From assembly GCF_016862315.1 (NCBI RefSeq), contig NZ_BOMS01000122.1, positions 1 to 64,000 of the forward strand: DNA of 64,000 nucleotides. The letters run 5' to 3'. A program made the translations under genes and the position numbers. The stretch comes from Actinoplanes palleronii. GTDB taxonomy: Bacteria > Actinomycetota > Actinomycetes > Mycobacteriales > Micromonosporaceae. Shown here in pieces: positions 42,976-50,805 of the stretch. Positions within the stretch are counted from its first letter, which is position 1, and each line of letters opens with the position of its first letter. Below the pieces are notes generated by a model. It was not told where the DNA came from and did not search any database. It saw nothing but the letters and a program-made list of their open reading frames with translations.

Positions 42976-43641
42976 TCACACACGACCGTGCAGATAGGGC
43001 GAGGGCGCCCCGAACACCAACTCGGGCGGCACTCCCTCGGAGAGGTCGTGCAGGACGACATGCTCCGCGAGGAGATAGCCCGCGCTTGCCGGCCACGCTA
43101 CCGCATAGAGCCAGATTCCTTTGGCCTCACTCACGTACGCGCTTCGATCTTCCGGTGACTTGACACACCAGAGTGGAGTCGGGTGACCGCCCACTTTGAT
43201 CTTCGCGTGCGGGCCGCTCCCGGCACCCCGCGCGGAGAGCGACTCGGAGAGCAGATAGCCCGGGTCGATGCCGGCGATGCCGGCGAACCGGTTGCCGAGA
43301 CCGACACCCGGCTGCTCGGCGATGAAGACCAGGTCGGCCGGACCACCGCCGAGCGGCTCCGGGCCGCTGCAGGCGACCGTGGTGGCCCGCACCCCGGATC
43401 GGTCGTCGCCGGCCCAGCCCACCCCGGTGACGGTCCACCCGGGCGGCAACGGCCAGGGAGCCCAGAGCGGCATCCGCTCCGCGCCGGCCGACGCAGATTC
43501 CCGCAGCACCGTGCCGACGATCTCCGCGCTGATGTGCTCGGCAACGTGGAAAGGCGGAACGTCGCCACAGTCGTCGCAGCGCCAGTTGCTGTGCATCAGG
43601 TCCGGCTTGCGGACCTGACCAGCACATCTGGGGCAACTCAC
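42976..43641 (-). CDS. Conserved actinobacterial protein with N-terminal zinc ribbon (DUF6758-like)
   Basis: About 221 residues from the GTG at 43641. It begins MSCPRCAGQVRKPDLMHSNW and continues RCDDCG, two CxxC knuckles forming a zinc ribbon. A globular domain follows with LWAPWPLPPGWTVTGVGWAGDDRSG, a GPADLVFIAEQPGVGLGN segment and HAKIKVGGHPTPLWCV. Streptomyces relatives are sometimes labelled phosphotransacetylase without evidence. No catalytic motif is recognised. It is downstream of the TrmH-type gene on the same strand. Confidence 0.8.
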   Translation of the reverse strand: MSCPRCAGQVRKPDLMHSNWRCDDCGDVPPFHVAEHISAEIVGTVLRESASAGAERMPLWAPWPLPPGWTVTGVGWAGDDRSGVRATTVACSGPEPLGGGPADLVFIAEQPGVGLGNRFAGIAGIDPGYLLSESLSARGAGSGPHAKIKVGGHPTPLWCVKSPEDRSAYVSEAKGIWLYAVAWPASAGYLLAEHVVLHDLSEGVPPELVFGAPSPYLHGRV

Positions 43642-43713
43642 AGTGACACCCACACTCCATACCGTGCGGGTCCCGGCAGCCGCCGTCAAGCGGATCGGAA
43701 GAACCGCCAAAGG

Positions 43714-44346
43714 TCAAGAGGGCGGCGGCCCGGCGTGCGCCCGGATCCAGGCGTGCATCGCGATCCCGCTGGCCACCCCGGCGTTGATCGACCGGGTGGA
43801 GCCGTACTGGGCGATCGAGAACAGCTGCGAGCAGGCACCGCGCGCCGCGTCGGAGAGGCCCGGCCCCTCCTGTCCGAAGAGCAGCACACAGCGCCGGGGC
43901 AACGTGACGGTCTCCATCGGCCGCGAGCCGGGCAGGTTGTCGATGCCGATCACCGGGATCCCGGCGCCGGCCGCCCAGCCCACGAACTCCTCGATCGTCG
44001 GGTGGTGCCGGACGTGCTGGTAGCGATCGGTGACCATGGCGCCGCGCCGGTTCCACTTGCGCAGGCCCACGATGTGCACCTCGGCGGCGAGGAACGCGTT
44101 GGCGTTGCGGACCACCGTGCCGATGTTCAGGTCGTGCTGCCAGTTCTCGATCGCGACGTGGAAGTCGTGACGCCTGGTGTCCAGGTCGGCGATCACCGCG
44201 TCGCGGCTCCAGTACCGGTAGCGGTCCACCACGTTGCGCCGGTCACCGAGTTCCAGCAGCTCGGGGTCGTAGCGGTCGCCGGCCGGTCGCTCGCCCGGCC
44301 AGGGGCCCACGCCGACCTCGGTGGATTCGTCCTCGCCCACGGTCAT
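43714..44346 (-). CDS. TrmH/SpoU family RNA 2'-O-methyltransferase
   Basis: 210 residues with the SPOUT knot motifs: NIGTVVRNANAF (motif 1, with the catalytic Arg), VLLFGQEGPGLS (motif 2) and SINAGVASGIAMHAW (motif 3). An N-terminal ~45-residue acidic extension precedes the fold. It should methylate a ribose in tRNA or rRNA; which position cannot be told from sequence. It starts at 44346, with a 494-bp divergent gap to trxA. Confidence 0.92.
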   Translation of the reverse strand: MTVGEDESTEVGVGPWPGERPAGDRYDPELLELGDRRNVVDRYRYWSRDAVIADLDTRRHDFHVAIENWQHDLNIGTVVRNANAFLAAEVHIVGLRKWNRRGAMVTDRYQHVRHHPTIEEFVGWAAGAGIPVIGIDNLPGSRPMETVTLPRRCVLLFGQEGPGLSDAARGACSQLFSIAQYGSTRSINAGVASGIAMHAWIRAHAGPPPS

Positions 44347-44534
44347 GGGGCGTTAGGCTACTCATCCGGCCGCCCGGGGCCATGGTCACCCGGTGCGCGG
44401 CACGGGATCCCGCGGAATTCCCCGAAACGACAGGGGACGCAATGAGCGGCGGGGCCCTCCCCGGCACCCGCCGCCCACGCTCTGTTGGGACAGATTTTGC
44501 CTTACCGTCCGTATCCATGTGAAGGACTTTCAGA

Positions 44535-44550
44535 TGTGACCCAGGTCACA
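44535..44550. promoter_or_regulatory. Putative CRP/GlxR-family operator
   Basis: TGTGACCCAGGTCACA is a perfect 16-bp palindrome and an exact fit to TGTGA-N6-TCACA, the site bound by cAMP-receptor proteins including actinobacterial Crp and GlxR. It lies 189 bp upstream of the TrmH-type start and about 290 bp upstream of the trxA start, beside an AT-rich stretch. Confidence 0.65.
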
Positions 44551-44776
44551 TTTAACTTTATTAACCATTACTTTTGTCGCGTGGTCTCGTTCCCATGGGG
44601 GATGCGCCGCATGGGCAAATACCCCAGATGGCGTGATCATGGATAGATCCCCCGGTAAGTCCGTGTCGGCAAAATGACACCGGTCGCCTACTATCAGTTA
44701 CGATATTGACTCTCAGGTCGCTGAAGACCGTCTCGCGCCGAAGGTGCCGTAGGACACGTGTCGCGGCCCCAGGAGC

Positions 44777-44804
44777 GGGAATGGTGAACAGGTACCCGGA
44801 GTTT
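44777..44804 (+). promoter_or_regulatory. Sigma-R-type (oxidative thiol stress) promoter of trxA
   Basis: GGGAAT at 44777-44782, an 18-nt spacer, then GTTT at 44801-44804. This is an exact match to the actinobacterial SigR/SigH consensus GGGAAT-N18-GTT. The trxA ATG is 36 bp downstream with CGGAGG before it. Thioredoxin genes are standard members of this disulfide-stress regulon. Confidence 0.8.
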
Positions 44805-44840
44805 CACCCGACGAAAGCGATTCCCGCAGACGGAGGCATC

Positions 44841-45266
44841 ATGGCGACAGTTGCGCTGACCGCAGCGAACTTCGACGAGGTCACCAGCAAGGACGGCATC
44901 GTCCTGGTCGACTTCTGGGCCAGCTGGTGCGGGCCCTGTGTGCGTTTCGCGCCGACCTACGAGCGTTCCTCGGAGAAGCACTCGGCGATCACCTTCGGCA
45001 AGGTGGACACCGAGGCCGAGCAGGCTCTGGCGGCCAAGTTCGACATCCGGTCAATCCCGACGATCATGGCGATCCGCGACGGCATCGTGGTGTTCGCGCA
45101 GCCCGGCGCGCTCCCCGAGTCGGCTCTGGAGAGCCTCATCGAGAAGGTCGAGCAACTCGACATGACCGAGGTGCGCGATCAGGTCGCGGCGCACAAGAAG
45201 ACGCACGACACCAAGGCACCGAGCACCGAGGAGCCCGCCCGCGCCACCAGTGGCGCGACGAGCTGA
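44841..45266 (+). CDS. trxA: Thioredoxin
   Basis: 141 residues from the ATG at 44841 (CGGAGG 5 nt upstream). The active site WCGPC is at residues 29-33 in VLVDFWASWCGPCVRF, followed by KVDTEAEQALAAKFDIRSIPTIM with the conserved cis-Pro. The tail after ~118 is an extra hydrophilic segment (HKKTHDTKAPSTEEPARATS) not found in classical 105-residue thioredoxins. A sigma-R-type promoter precedes it and a strong terminator follows, so it is monocistronic. Confidence 0.95.
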   Translation: MATVALTAANFDEVTSKDGIVLVDFWASWCGPCVRFAPTYERSSEKHSAITFGKVDTEAEQALAAKFDIRSIPTIMAIRDGIVVFAQPGALPESALESLIEKVEQLDMTEVRDQVAAHKKTHDTKAPSTEEPARATSGATS

Positions 45267-45277
45267 CCAGCTGAAAC

Positions 45278-45314
45278 AAAGGCCCGCAGACCGGTTCCGG
45301 TCCGCGGGCCTTTT
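45278..45314 (+). terminator. trxA terminator
   Basis: The stem AAAGGCCCGC...GCGGGCCTTT has an inner GACCGG/CCGGTC extension and is followed by T residues. It begins 11 bp after the trxA stop. Confidence 0.9.
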
Positions 45315-45397
45315 GCTGTCCGCCGCCGTACGCCGTCCGTGTCCGCGGTCGGCGGAAGTGATGGACAGCGACTCGTACGTGTGTTCGAATATCCGCC

Positions 45398-47347
45398 ATG
45401 CGATGGTCTCACCTGTCGGCTCCGACCGGCGACGGCGCGCTCCCGGACGGGGCGGCGGCAACGGCTCCTCCCCTGCCGCTGGCGCTGCCCGGCGCGACCG
45501 TGCGCACCTTCGACACCCCCGGGTTCGCCGGCATGACGTTCTACGAGATCCGCGCCAAGTCACTGATCAACCGGGTGCCCGGCGCCTCCCGCGTGCCGTT
45601 CGAGTGGACCGTGAACCCCTATCGCGGCTGCTCCCACGCCTGCACGTACTGCCTGTCCGGTGACACCCCGATCCTGCTCGCCGACGGGTCCACCCGGCCG
45701 CTCGCCGAGATCCGCCCGGGCGACTCGGTGCTGGGCACGATGGGCGCCGGCCCGCACCGGCGGTATGTGCCGACCACCGTGCTCGACCACTGGGCCACCA
45801 GCAAGCCGGCGTTCCGGGTCACCCTGGCCGACGGCACCCGGCTGGTCTCCAGCGGCGATCACCGGTTCCTCACCGACCGCGGGTGGCGGCACGTCAGCCC
45901 GAGCCGGCCGCACCAGCCGGCCCTCGCGATCGGCGACCTGATGTCCGGGGTGGGCCGGTTCGCCGACCCGCCCAAGGAGTCCCCCGACTACCAGGCCGGT
46001 TTCCTCTGCGGCCTGCTCCGCGGGGACGCCGCCGGCCGGATCGGCCGCGAGGGCGACTCCTGGATCCGCGCCGACGGCTATCTGCACGACGTCTCCCTGC
46101 CGGAGGCGCTGCGCTGGCCCGAGCTGCCCTCCGGCGACTGGTTCCGGGGCTTCCTGGCCGGGGCGTTCGGCGCGGTCGGGCGCTGCGAGCGGCTCGCCGT
46201 CGTCTTCGAGAGCCCCGACCGGATCTACCTCCGCTGGATCACCGAGGCGCTCACCCACCTGGGCCTGACCAGCCGGACCCCGGCCCGCAGCCGGTCCGGC
46301 CGGTCCGGCGGGGCGGACGCCGGCCGGGTGGAGACCGGGCGCGACCTCTGGTCGGCGCTGCGCTTCCGGCACCTCACCGGCGTGCTGGACGCCCCGCTCG
46401 ACGCGTCCGGTGTCGGGGTCCGCGGCGACCGCCGGCTCACCGTCGTCGACATCGAGGACCTCGGCCTCACCCTGCCGCTCTTCGACATCTCCACCGGCAC
46501 CGGCGACTTCATCGCCGACGGCGTGGTCAGCCACAACTGCTTCGCCCGCAGCACCCACCAATACCTCGACCTCGACGCCGGCCGCGACTTCGACACCCGC
46601 ATCGTGGTGAAGGTGAACGCCGGCGAGCTGATCCGCCGCGAGCTCGCCGGGCCCCGCTGGTCCGGCGCCCCGATCGCGATGGGCACCAACGTCGACGTCT
46701 ACCAGCGCGCCGAGGGCCGCTACCGGCTGATGCCGGAGATCCTGGCCGCGTTGCGCGACCACGCCAACCCGTTCTCGATCCTCACCAAGGGCACGCTGAT
46801 CCTGCGCGACCTGGAGCTGCTCCGGCAGGCCGCCGAGGTGGCCCGGGTCAGCCTGGCCTTCTCGATCGGCTTCCTGGACGAGCAGGTGTGGCGCTCCGCC
46901 GAGCCGGGCACGCCCAGCCCCGGCCGCCGGCTCGACGCCGTCCGCCGGCTGACCGACGCCGGTTTCGCGGTCGGCGTCCTGCTGGCCCCGATCCTGCCCG
47001 GGCTGACCGATTCCGAGGAGTCGCTCGACGCGACGGTCGCCGCCGTCGCCGCGGCCGGCGCCACCAGCGTCACCCCGATCCCGCTGCACCTGCGCCCCGG
47101 CGCCCGGGAGTGGTATGCGTCCTGGCTGGCCCGGGAGTATCCGCGTCTCGTCCCCCGGCACCGCGAGCTGTTCGCCGACGGCGCCTATTCACCGCGGCGC
47201 TATCAGGACGAGCTCGCCGCCCGGGTCCGGATGGCCGCCCGGCGCCACGGCCTGCACCGCCCCACTCCGGCCGAGTTCCGCACCCTGCCCGACCCGGCCG
47301 GGCCCGCACCGGCCGCACCCCGCGCCGACCAGCTCACGCTGCTGTGA
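45398..47347 (+). CDS. Intein-containing radical SAM protein (Rv2578c/SplB-like family)
   Basis: 649 residues as translated, 353 after splicing. The extein begins with a short Ala/Pro-rich tail, TFYEIRAKSLINRVP, then EWTVNPYRGCSHACTY. The radical SAM motif is completed only after splicing: Cys78, Cys82 and, across the intein, Cys381 (CFARSTHQYLDLD), giving CxxxCxxC-F. Extein C-terminal motifs are NVDVYQRAEGRYRLMPEIL, FSILTKGT, SIGFLDE and TPIPLHLRPGAREW, as in the SplB-related Rv2578c family. The chemistry is unknown. The intein (residues 85-380) is listed separately. A CoA-binding protein gene follows 29 bp downstream. Confidence 0.93.
   Translation: MRWSHLSAPTGDGALPDGAAATAPPLPLALPGATVRTFDTPGFAGMTFYEIRAKSLINRVPGASRVPFEWTVNPYRGCSHACTYCLSGDTPILLADGSTRPLAEIRPGDSVLGTMGAGPHRRYVPTTVLDHWATSKPAFRVTLADGTRLVSSGDHRFLTDRGWRHVSPSRPHQPALAIGDLMSGVGRFADPPKESPDYQAGFLCGLLRGDAAGRIGREGDSWIRADGYLHDVSLPEALRWPELPSGDWFRGFLAGAFGAVGRCERLAVVFESPDRIYLRWITEALTHLGLTSRTPARSRSGRSGGADAGRVETGRDLWSALRFRHLTGVLDAPLDASGVGVRGDRRLTVVDIEDLGLTLPLFDISTGTGDFIADGVVSHNCFARSTHQYLDLDAGRDFDTRIVVKVNAGELIRRELAGPRWSGAPIAMGTNVDVYQRAEGRYRLMPEILAALRDHANPFSILTKGTLILRDLELLRQAAEVARVSLAFSIGFLDEQVWRSAEPGTPSPGRRLDAVRRLTDAGFAVGVLLAPILPGLTDSEESLDATVAAVAAAGATSVTPIPLHLRPGAREWYASWLAREYPRLVPRHRELFADGAYSPRRYQDELAARVRMAARRHGLHRPTPAEFRTLPDPAGPAPAAPRADQLTLL
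45650..46537 (+). other. Intein (296 codons) inserted in the radical SAM cluster motif
   Basis: The intein starts with Cys85 (CLSGDTPILLADG, block A). Block B is VSSGDHRFLT with its conserved His. Blocks F and G read VVDIEDLGLTLPLFDIST and FIADGVVSHN, with the terminal His-Asn, and Cys381 is the +1 residue. All residues for standard class 1 splicing are present. The middle (about residues 195-295) holds remnants of a LAGLIDADG endonuclease: AGFLCGLLRGDA keeps an acidic residue, while FLAGAFGAVG has lost it, so homing activity is probably dead. Confidence 0.92.
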
Positions 47348-47376
47348 CCCCACCCGCGCCTGGCTAGAGTCGGTGT

Positions 47377-47784
47377 ATGCGTACTGCTCAGCAGATCCTG
47401 GCCGAGGCGAACGTGATCGCGGTGGTCGGCGCGTCACGGGATCCGTTCAAGCCCGCGCACGCGGTGCCGTTGCAGATGCTGCGACACGGCTGGCGGATCA
47501 TCCCGGTCAATCCGTACGTCGATGAGGTCTTCGGGGTGAAGACGGTCCCGACCCTGGCGGACCTGGCGGAGCCGGTCGACCTGGTGGACGTCTTCCGTCC
47601 GTCGCGGGAGGCGGCCGAGGTGGTGCGCCAGGCGGTGGCGATCGGGGCGCCCGCGGTGTGGCTGCAGAGCGGCATCTTCTCGGCCGAGGCCCGGCGGATC
47701 GCCGAGGAGGCCGGCATCGACTACGTCGAGGACAGCTGCCTCGCCGTGGAACGCGCCCGCGGCAACCTCACGAAGAACACCTGA
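47377..47784 (+). CDS. CoA-binding protein (YccU family)
   Basis: 135 residues, a single Rossmann CoA-binding domain. Motifs: NVIAVVGASRDPFKPAHAVPL, WRIIPVNPYVDEVFG, DLVDVFRPSREAAEV, VWLQSGIFSAEARRIAEEAG and a C-terminal VEDSCLAVERAR. The family resembles the N-terminal domain of succinyl-CoA synthetase alpha but lacks the phosphohistidine domain; the function is unknown. It probably shares a transcript with the radical SAM gene. Confidence 0.92.
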   Translation: MRTAQQILAEANVIAVVGASRDPFKPAHAVPLQMLRHGWRIIPVNPYVDEVFGVKTVPTLADLAEPVDLVDVFRPSREAAEVVRQAVAIGAPAVWLQSGIFSAEARRIAEEAGIDYVEDSCLAVERARGNLTKNT

Positions 47785-47817
47785 CGCTGACCGACGCGAG
47801 CGCGTGACCGGGAGCGG

Positions 47818-47851
47818 TCAGGCCGGGCCCGTCGGAGCGGCCCCGGCCTGA
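47818..47851. terminator. Hairpin between convergent genes
   Basis: TCAGGCCGGGCC faces GGCCCCGGCCTGA with one bulge and a ~9-nt loop, between the CoA-binding gene and the minus-strand SDR gene. No U-tract follows on either strand. Confidence 0.6.
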
Positions 47852-47863
47852 GACCGGCACGGA

Positions 47864-48625
47864 TCAGCGGAACTGGGCCTCGCGCACGCTGTTCCCGCCG
47901 TCCACGACAAGCATCTGCCCGGTGATGTAGGACGCGGCCGGCGAGCAGAGAAACGCCACCGCCGCGGCGACCTCGTCCGGCGTGCCGGGGCGACCGATCG
48001 GCGTGCCCAGGCCCTGCTTGATCTCGGTCACCGTCGAGGCCGCCGTGTAGATCGTCCCCGGTGCCACGCAGTTCACGTTGACCCCGTCGGCGACCAGTTC
48101 CATCGCCAGCGCCCGGGTCAGCCCGACCACGCCGGCCTTGGCCGCCGCGTAGGCCGCCTCGGTGGGCAGCGCGTTCACCGGGCCGGCGGTGGCCGCGAGG
48201 TTCACGACCCGGCCCCAGCCGCGCTCCGACATGCCGCCGATGAACGCCCGGCTGCACAGGAACGCCGTGCTCAGGTTCCGATCGATTTCGGCCTTCCACT
48301 CGTCCAGGGTGAGCTGGGCGACCGGGCGGAGCACCTCCGGGCTGGCCCGGCTCGCCAGGCCGGCGTTGTTCACCAGCACCTCGACGTCGCCGAGCTGGTC
48401 GATGATCGCGTCGGCGAGCGCGCCCACCTCGGCCTCGTCGGTCAGGTCGGCGACGAAGCCGGTGACACCCAACTCGGAGGCGCGGTCGTGGATCCGGCGG
48501 GTGGTGGACACGATCGCCACCCGGGCGCCCAGGTCACGCAGCCGGCGAGCGGTCGCGTACCCGATACCGTCCGGGCTTCCCGCGCCGGTCACCAGCGCGA
48601 CCTTCCCATCCAAACGCATGGTCAC
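47864..48625 (-). CDS. Short-chain dehydrogenase/reductase (SDR)
   Basis: 253 residues from the GTG at 48625, with GGAGG 5 nt upstream (an ATG is two codons later). Classical SDR: VALVTGAGSPDGIGYATARRL cofactor loop, LVNNAGLASRASPEVL, and the catalytic YAAAK motif. The residue 13 before the Tyr, normally Ser, is Thr (NLAATAG). The C-terminal SPAASYITGQMLVVDGG is typical. TTRR after the second strand hints at NADPH preference. The frame stays open to 48847, but that extension is low-complexity and lacks a good start signal. Substrate unknown. Confidence 0.9.
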   Translation of the reverse strand: MTMRLDGKVALVTGAGSPDGIGYATARRLRDLGARVAIVSTTRRIHDRASELGVTGFVADLTDEAEVGALADAIIDQLGDVEVLVNNAGLASRASPEVLRPVAQLTLDEWKAEIDRNLSTAFLCSRAFIGGMSERGWGRVVNLAATAGPVNALPTEAAYAAAKAGVVGLTRALAMELVADGVNVNCVAPGTIYTAASTVTEIKQGLGTPIGRPGTPDEVAAAVAFLCSPAASYITGQMLVVDGGNSVREAQFR

Positions 48626-48933
48626 CGCAGCCTCCGCACTCGCTTCCTCGAACTCCGCCTCGACCACCTCGGCCGTGATCTCGACCGGCCGGTCCGGATC
48701 ACTGCCAGGCACGCCGGACCGTGGTGGCCGGCTGTCAGCCGGACGGGTGGCGTCACGCCGCGAGGGGCTGCCGCCGGTGGAACGGGCGTCGAAGACCATG
48801 CGGCGATCCTGCCCGCTCCCGGAGGCGGGGGCAAACATCTGCGTCACCGTGGCGTAATCGGCGGCCCGCCGCCGCGGAACGCCGCACCGGCGGCCCGCGA
48901 CTCACCGAGCCGATTTTCCGGCACGCCGGTAAT
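48626..48933. other. Intergenic stretch upstream of the SDR gene, no gene found
   Basis: 308 bp between two minus-strand genes. The SDR reading frame remains open through the first 220 bp but encodes Arg/Pro/Ser-rich sequence without family similarity. A GC-rich hairpin-prone segment at 48855-48895 may terminate the lipoprotein transcript. Confidence 0.5.
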
Positions 48934-49578
48934 TCAGCGACCCGGTTCCGGAGAATTGATCCGTGTGCTGGTCAGCGGGGTGACCGGACCCTCCTCGACG
49001 AAGACCAGCGGCGCCTCGTCGCCGTAGTGCGCGGGCAGTGCGACGCGGGCCAGATCCACGTCCCGGGTGCCGATCTCGACCCCGGCGCCGTCATGACGAC
49101 TCCCCACGGTGACGATCCGCACTCCACGGGCGGACCAGTACGCCAGGTCGGCAACCACCCGATCGTGCCACTCGCCGAGGTCGGTGACCGCGTGCGCGGC
49201 GTCCCGTACGACGATGCAGTTGTTGCCGGCGGTCTGCCGCAGGAAATCGTCGAACCCGGCCGCGGCGGACGGCACGCGATAGACGATCGCCCGTACCCGA
49301 AGCTGATCCACCTCGAGCCCGGCGAAGCTGGCGGCGAACCGCGTCCGCCCGGCCTGTTCGATCTGTTCCATCGCCGCGCGCAGCGGCGCCGGCGTGACCG
49401 GCATCCGGACCCCGCCGACCTCGGTGTGCTCCGGTGCCCGGCTGAACTCGCAGCCGGCCGTCCGCCACCCACCGACCCGGCCGGCCGCCTCCGCCTCCCC
49501 GGCGCTGTCCGGTTCCGCACATCCGCCGATCATGAGCAGTCCGACGAGGAGCAGCCGGCTGAGCCGTACCCGATGCAT
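48934..49578 (-). CDS. Putative lipoprotein of unknown function
   Basis: 214 residues from the ATG at 49578, with AGGGGAG 5 nt upstream. A lipoprotein signal peptide (MHRVRLSRLLLVGLLMIGGC) ends in the lipobox MIGGC. The mature part (~195 residues) has two further Cys and an alpha/beta composition with no domain I can name. It is probably anchored on the outer face of the membrane. The neighbouring genes give no hint of its role. Confidence 0.78.
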   Translation of the reverse strand: MHRVRLSRLLLVGLLMIGGCAEPDSAGEAEAAGRVGGWRTAGCEFSRAPEHTEVGGVRMPVTPAPLRAAMEQIEQAGRTRFAASFAGLEVDQLRVRAIVYRVPSAAAGFDDFLRQTAGNNCIVVRDAAHAVTDLGEWHDRVVADLAYWSARGVRIVTVGSRHDGAGVEIGTRDVDLARVALPAHYGDEAPLVFVEEGPVTPLTSTRINSPEPGR

Positions 49579-49732
49579 CGCATCTCCCCTCAATACCGTG
49601 CCCGCTCGAACCTCGCCACTCGTGCAACGACGCGGCCGGGTTCCCCAGTGACGGCTCAGATGTCAGCAAAACCCCGCAAAAACGACAGCCGTCACCGTTT
49701 CCACAAACCCCAACCCTTCGGGGTACGGATGA

Positions 49733-50671
49733 TCAGGTCGGCAGCGACTCCCGCACCCGGGCGGCCCGGGTGGAGCGCGCCGCGCCGATGATGACCACCG
49801 CCACGCCGGCCAGCAGCAGCGACAGCCCCGGCAGGGTGCCCGGTCGCGGGACCTGGCCCAGCCAGAGCCAGGCGAGCAGCGCGGCGCCCGGCACCTCGAG
49901 CAGGATCAGGACGCTGACCGTGGTCGCCGAGGTGTGCTGCAGCGCGTAGTTGAACATCGAGTGCCCGAGCAGCTGCGCGCCGGCCACCAGCCCGAGGATC
50001 GCGGCCCAGGCCTGGGGCGGATACCCGGTCAGGTCGACACCCCCGGCCAGGCAGACGACGAGCAGCAGCACGGCGCACACGCCGTAACAGATCCAGGTGT
50101 ACGTCGTGGTGCTCAACGCCACCCGGGCCTGCTCGCCGAGCGCCGTGTAGACCGCCGCGAAGATCGCGCCGAGCACGGCCAGCGCGTCGGCCAGCACGGC
50201 CTGCCCGGACACCCCGACGTCGGCGCCGGTCGCCCAGGCCGCACCGGCCACCGCCAGCACGATGCCGACCCAGCCGGCCGCCGACGGGCGCCGCCCCTGC
50301 CACGCCGCGATCAGGCCCTGCCACACCGGCTGGGTGGCGACCAGCGCGGTCGAGGTGGCCACCGTGCCGAGCTGCACGCTCGGCATCCACGTACCGAAGT
50401 GCGCGGCCAGCGCCACCCCGGCGAGCAACGCGAACATCCCGGCCCGGCGGCGCGAACCGCGGATCGTGTCACGCACCTCGGCCCGGCGCGGGCCGAGCGC
50501 GACCGGGGTGAGCGCCACCGACGCCAGCCCGTTGCGCCAGAACGCGACAGCCAGCGCCGGCGCCGCCGCGAACGCGATCAACGGCGCCGACGAGGAGACC
50601 GCGCAGACCGCCACTGCCAGCGCCAACACCGTGAGCGGGGCGATCGGTTGCCCTGATGAGCGCATATTCAT
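49733..50671 (-). CDS. EamA/DMT superfamily transporter
   Basis: About 312 residues from the ATG at 50671 (or 50665). Ten predicted helices arranged as two EamA repeats: SSSAPLIAFAAAPALAVAFWRN in the first, WVGIVLAVAGAAWATG at its end, then LAVLGAIFAAVYTALGEQAR and ATTVSVLILLEVPGAALLAWLWLGQ in the second. Such carriers export amino acids, sugars or metabolites; the substrate is unknown. It is divergent from the HAD gene, with an inverted repeat between them. Confidence 0.9.
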   Translation of the reverse strand: MNMRSSGQPIAPLTVLALAVAVCAVSSSAPLIAFAAAPALAVAFWRNGLASVALTPVALGPRRAEVRDTIRGSRRRAGMFALLAGVALAAHFGTWMPSVQLGTVATSTALVATQPVWQGLIAAWQGRRPSAAGWVGIVLAVAGAAWATGADVGVSGQAVLADALAVLGAIFAAVYTALGEQARVALSTTTYTWICYGVCAVLLLVVCLAGGVDLTGYPPQAWAAILGLVAGAQLLGHSMFNYALQHTSATTVSVLILLEVPGAALLAWLWLGQVPRPGTLPGLSLLLAGVAVVIIGAARSTRAARVRESLPT

Positions 50672-50712
50672 CACCGGCCGTCGCTTCTTGCACAGCCCAG
50701 CAGGGGTGTTTG

Positions 50713-50735
50713 CCACTGTCGGTTGGCGGACAGTG
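50713..50735. promoter_or_regulatory. Inverted repeat in the divergent EamA/HAD promoter region
   Basis: CACTGTC (50714-50720) and GACAGTG (50729-50735) are perfect inverted repeats 8 bp apart. A related CTACAGTCACCG follows at about 50745. Placement 40-90 bp upstream of both genes suits an operator. No regulator gene adjoins. Confidence 0.4.
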
Positions 50736-50805
50736 ACGGAATCGCTACAGTCACCGACGGCCCCATGGCCATTTTCATCCCTCGATGCCCCGGAGGCCGA
50801 TTTCC

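Larger units (their letters stand above)
44347..44840. other. Divergent regulatory region between the TrmH-type gene and trxA
   Basis: 494 bp with no supported gene. It holds a perfect CRP-type palindrome (44535-44550), a low-GC stretch (23 G or C in 44521-44580), a hairpin-forming CCCATG...CATGGG segment (about 44594-44616) and a sigma-R-type promoter just before trxA (44777). The long leader upstream of the sigma-R promoter could carry a second, vegetative trxA promoter. Confidence 0.65.

Noticed and set aside
46220..46330. Active homing endonuclease in the intein
   Set aside because: The second LAGLIDADG helix has lost its catalytic acidic residue, so only a remnant is claimed.
48626..48847. 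N-terminal extension or separate gene before the SDR
   Set aside because: In-frame but low complexity, and a GGAGG site points to the GTG at 48625.
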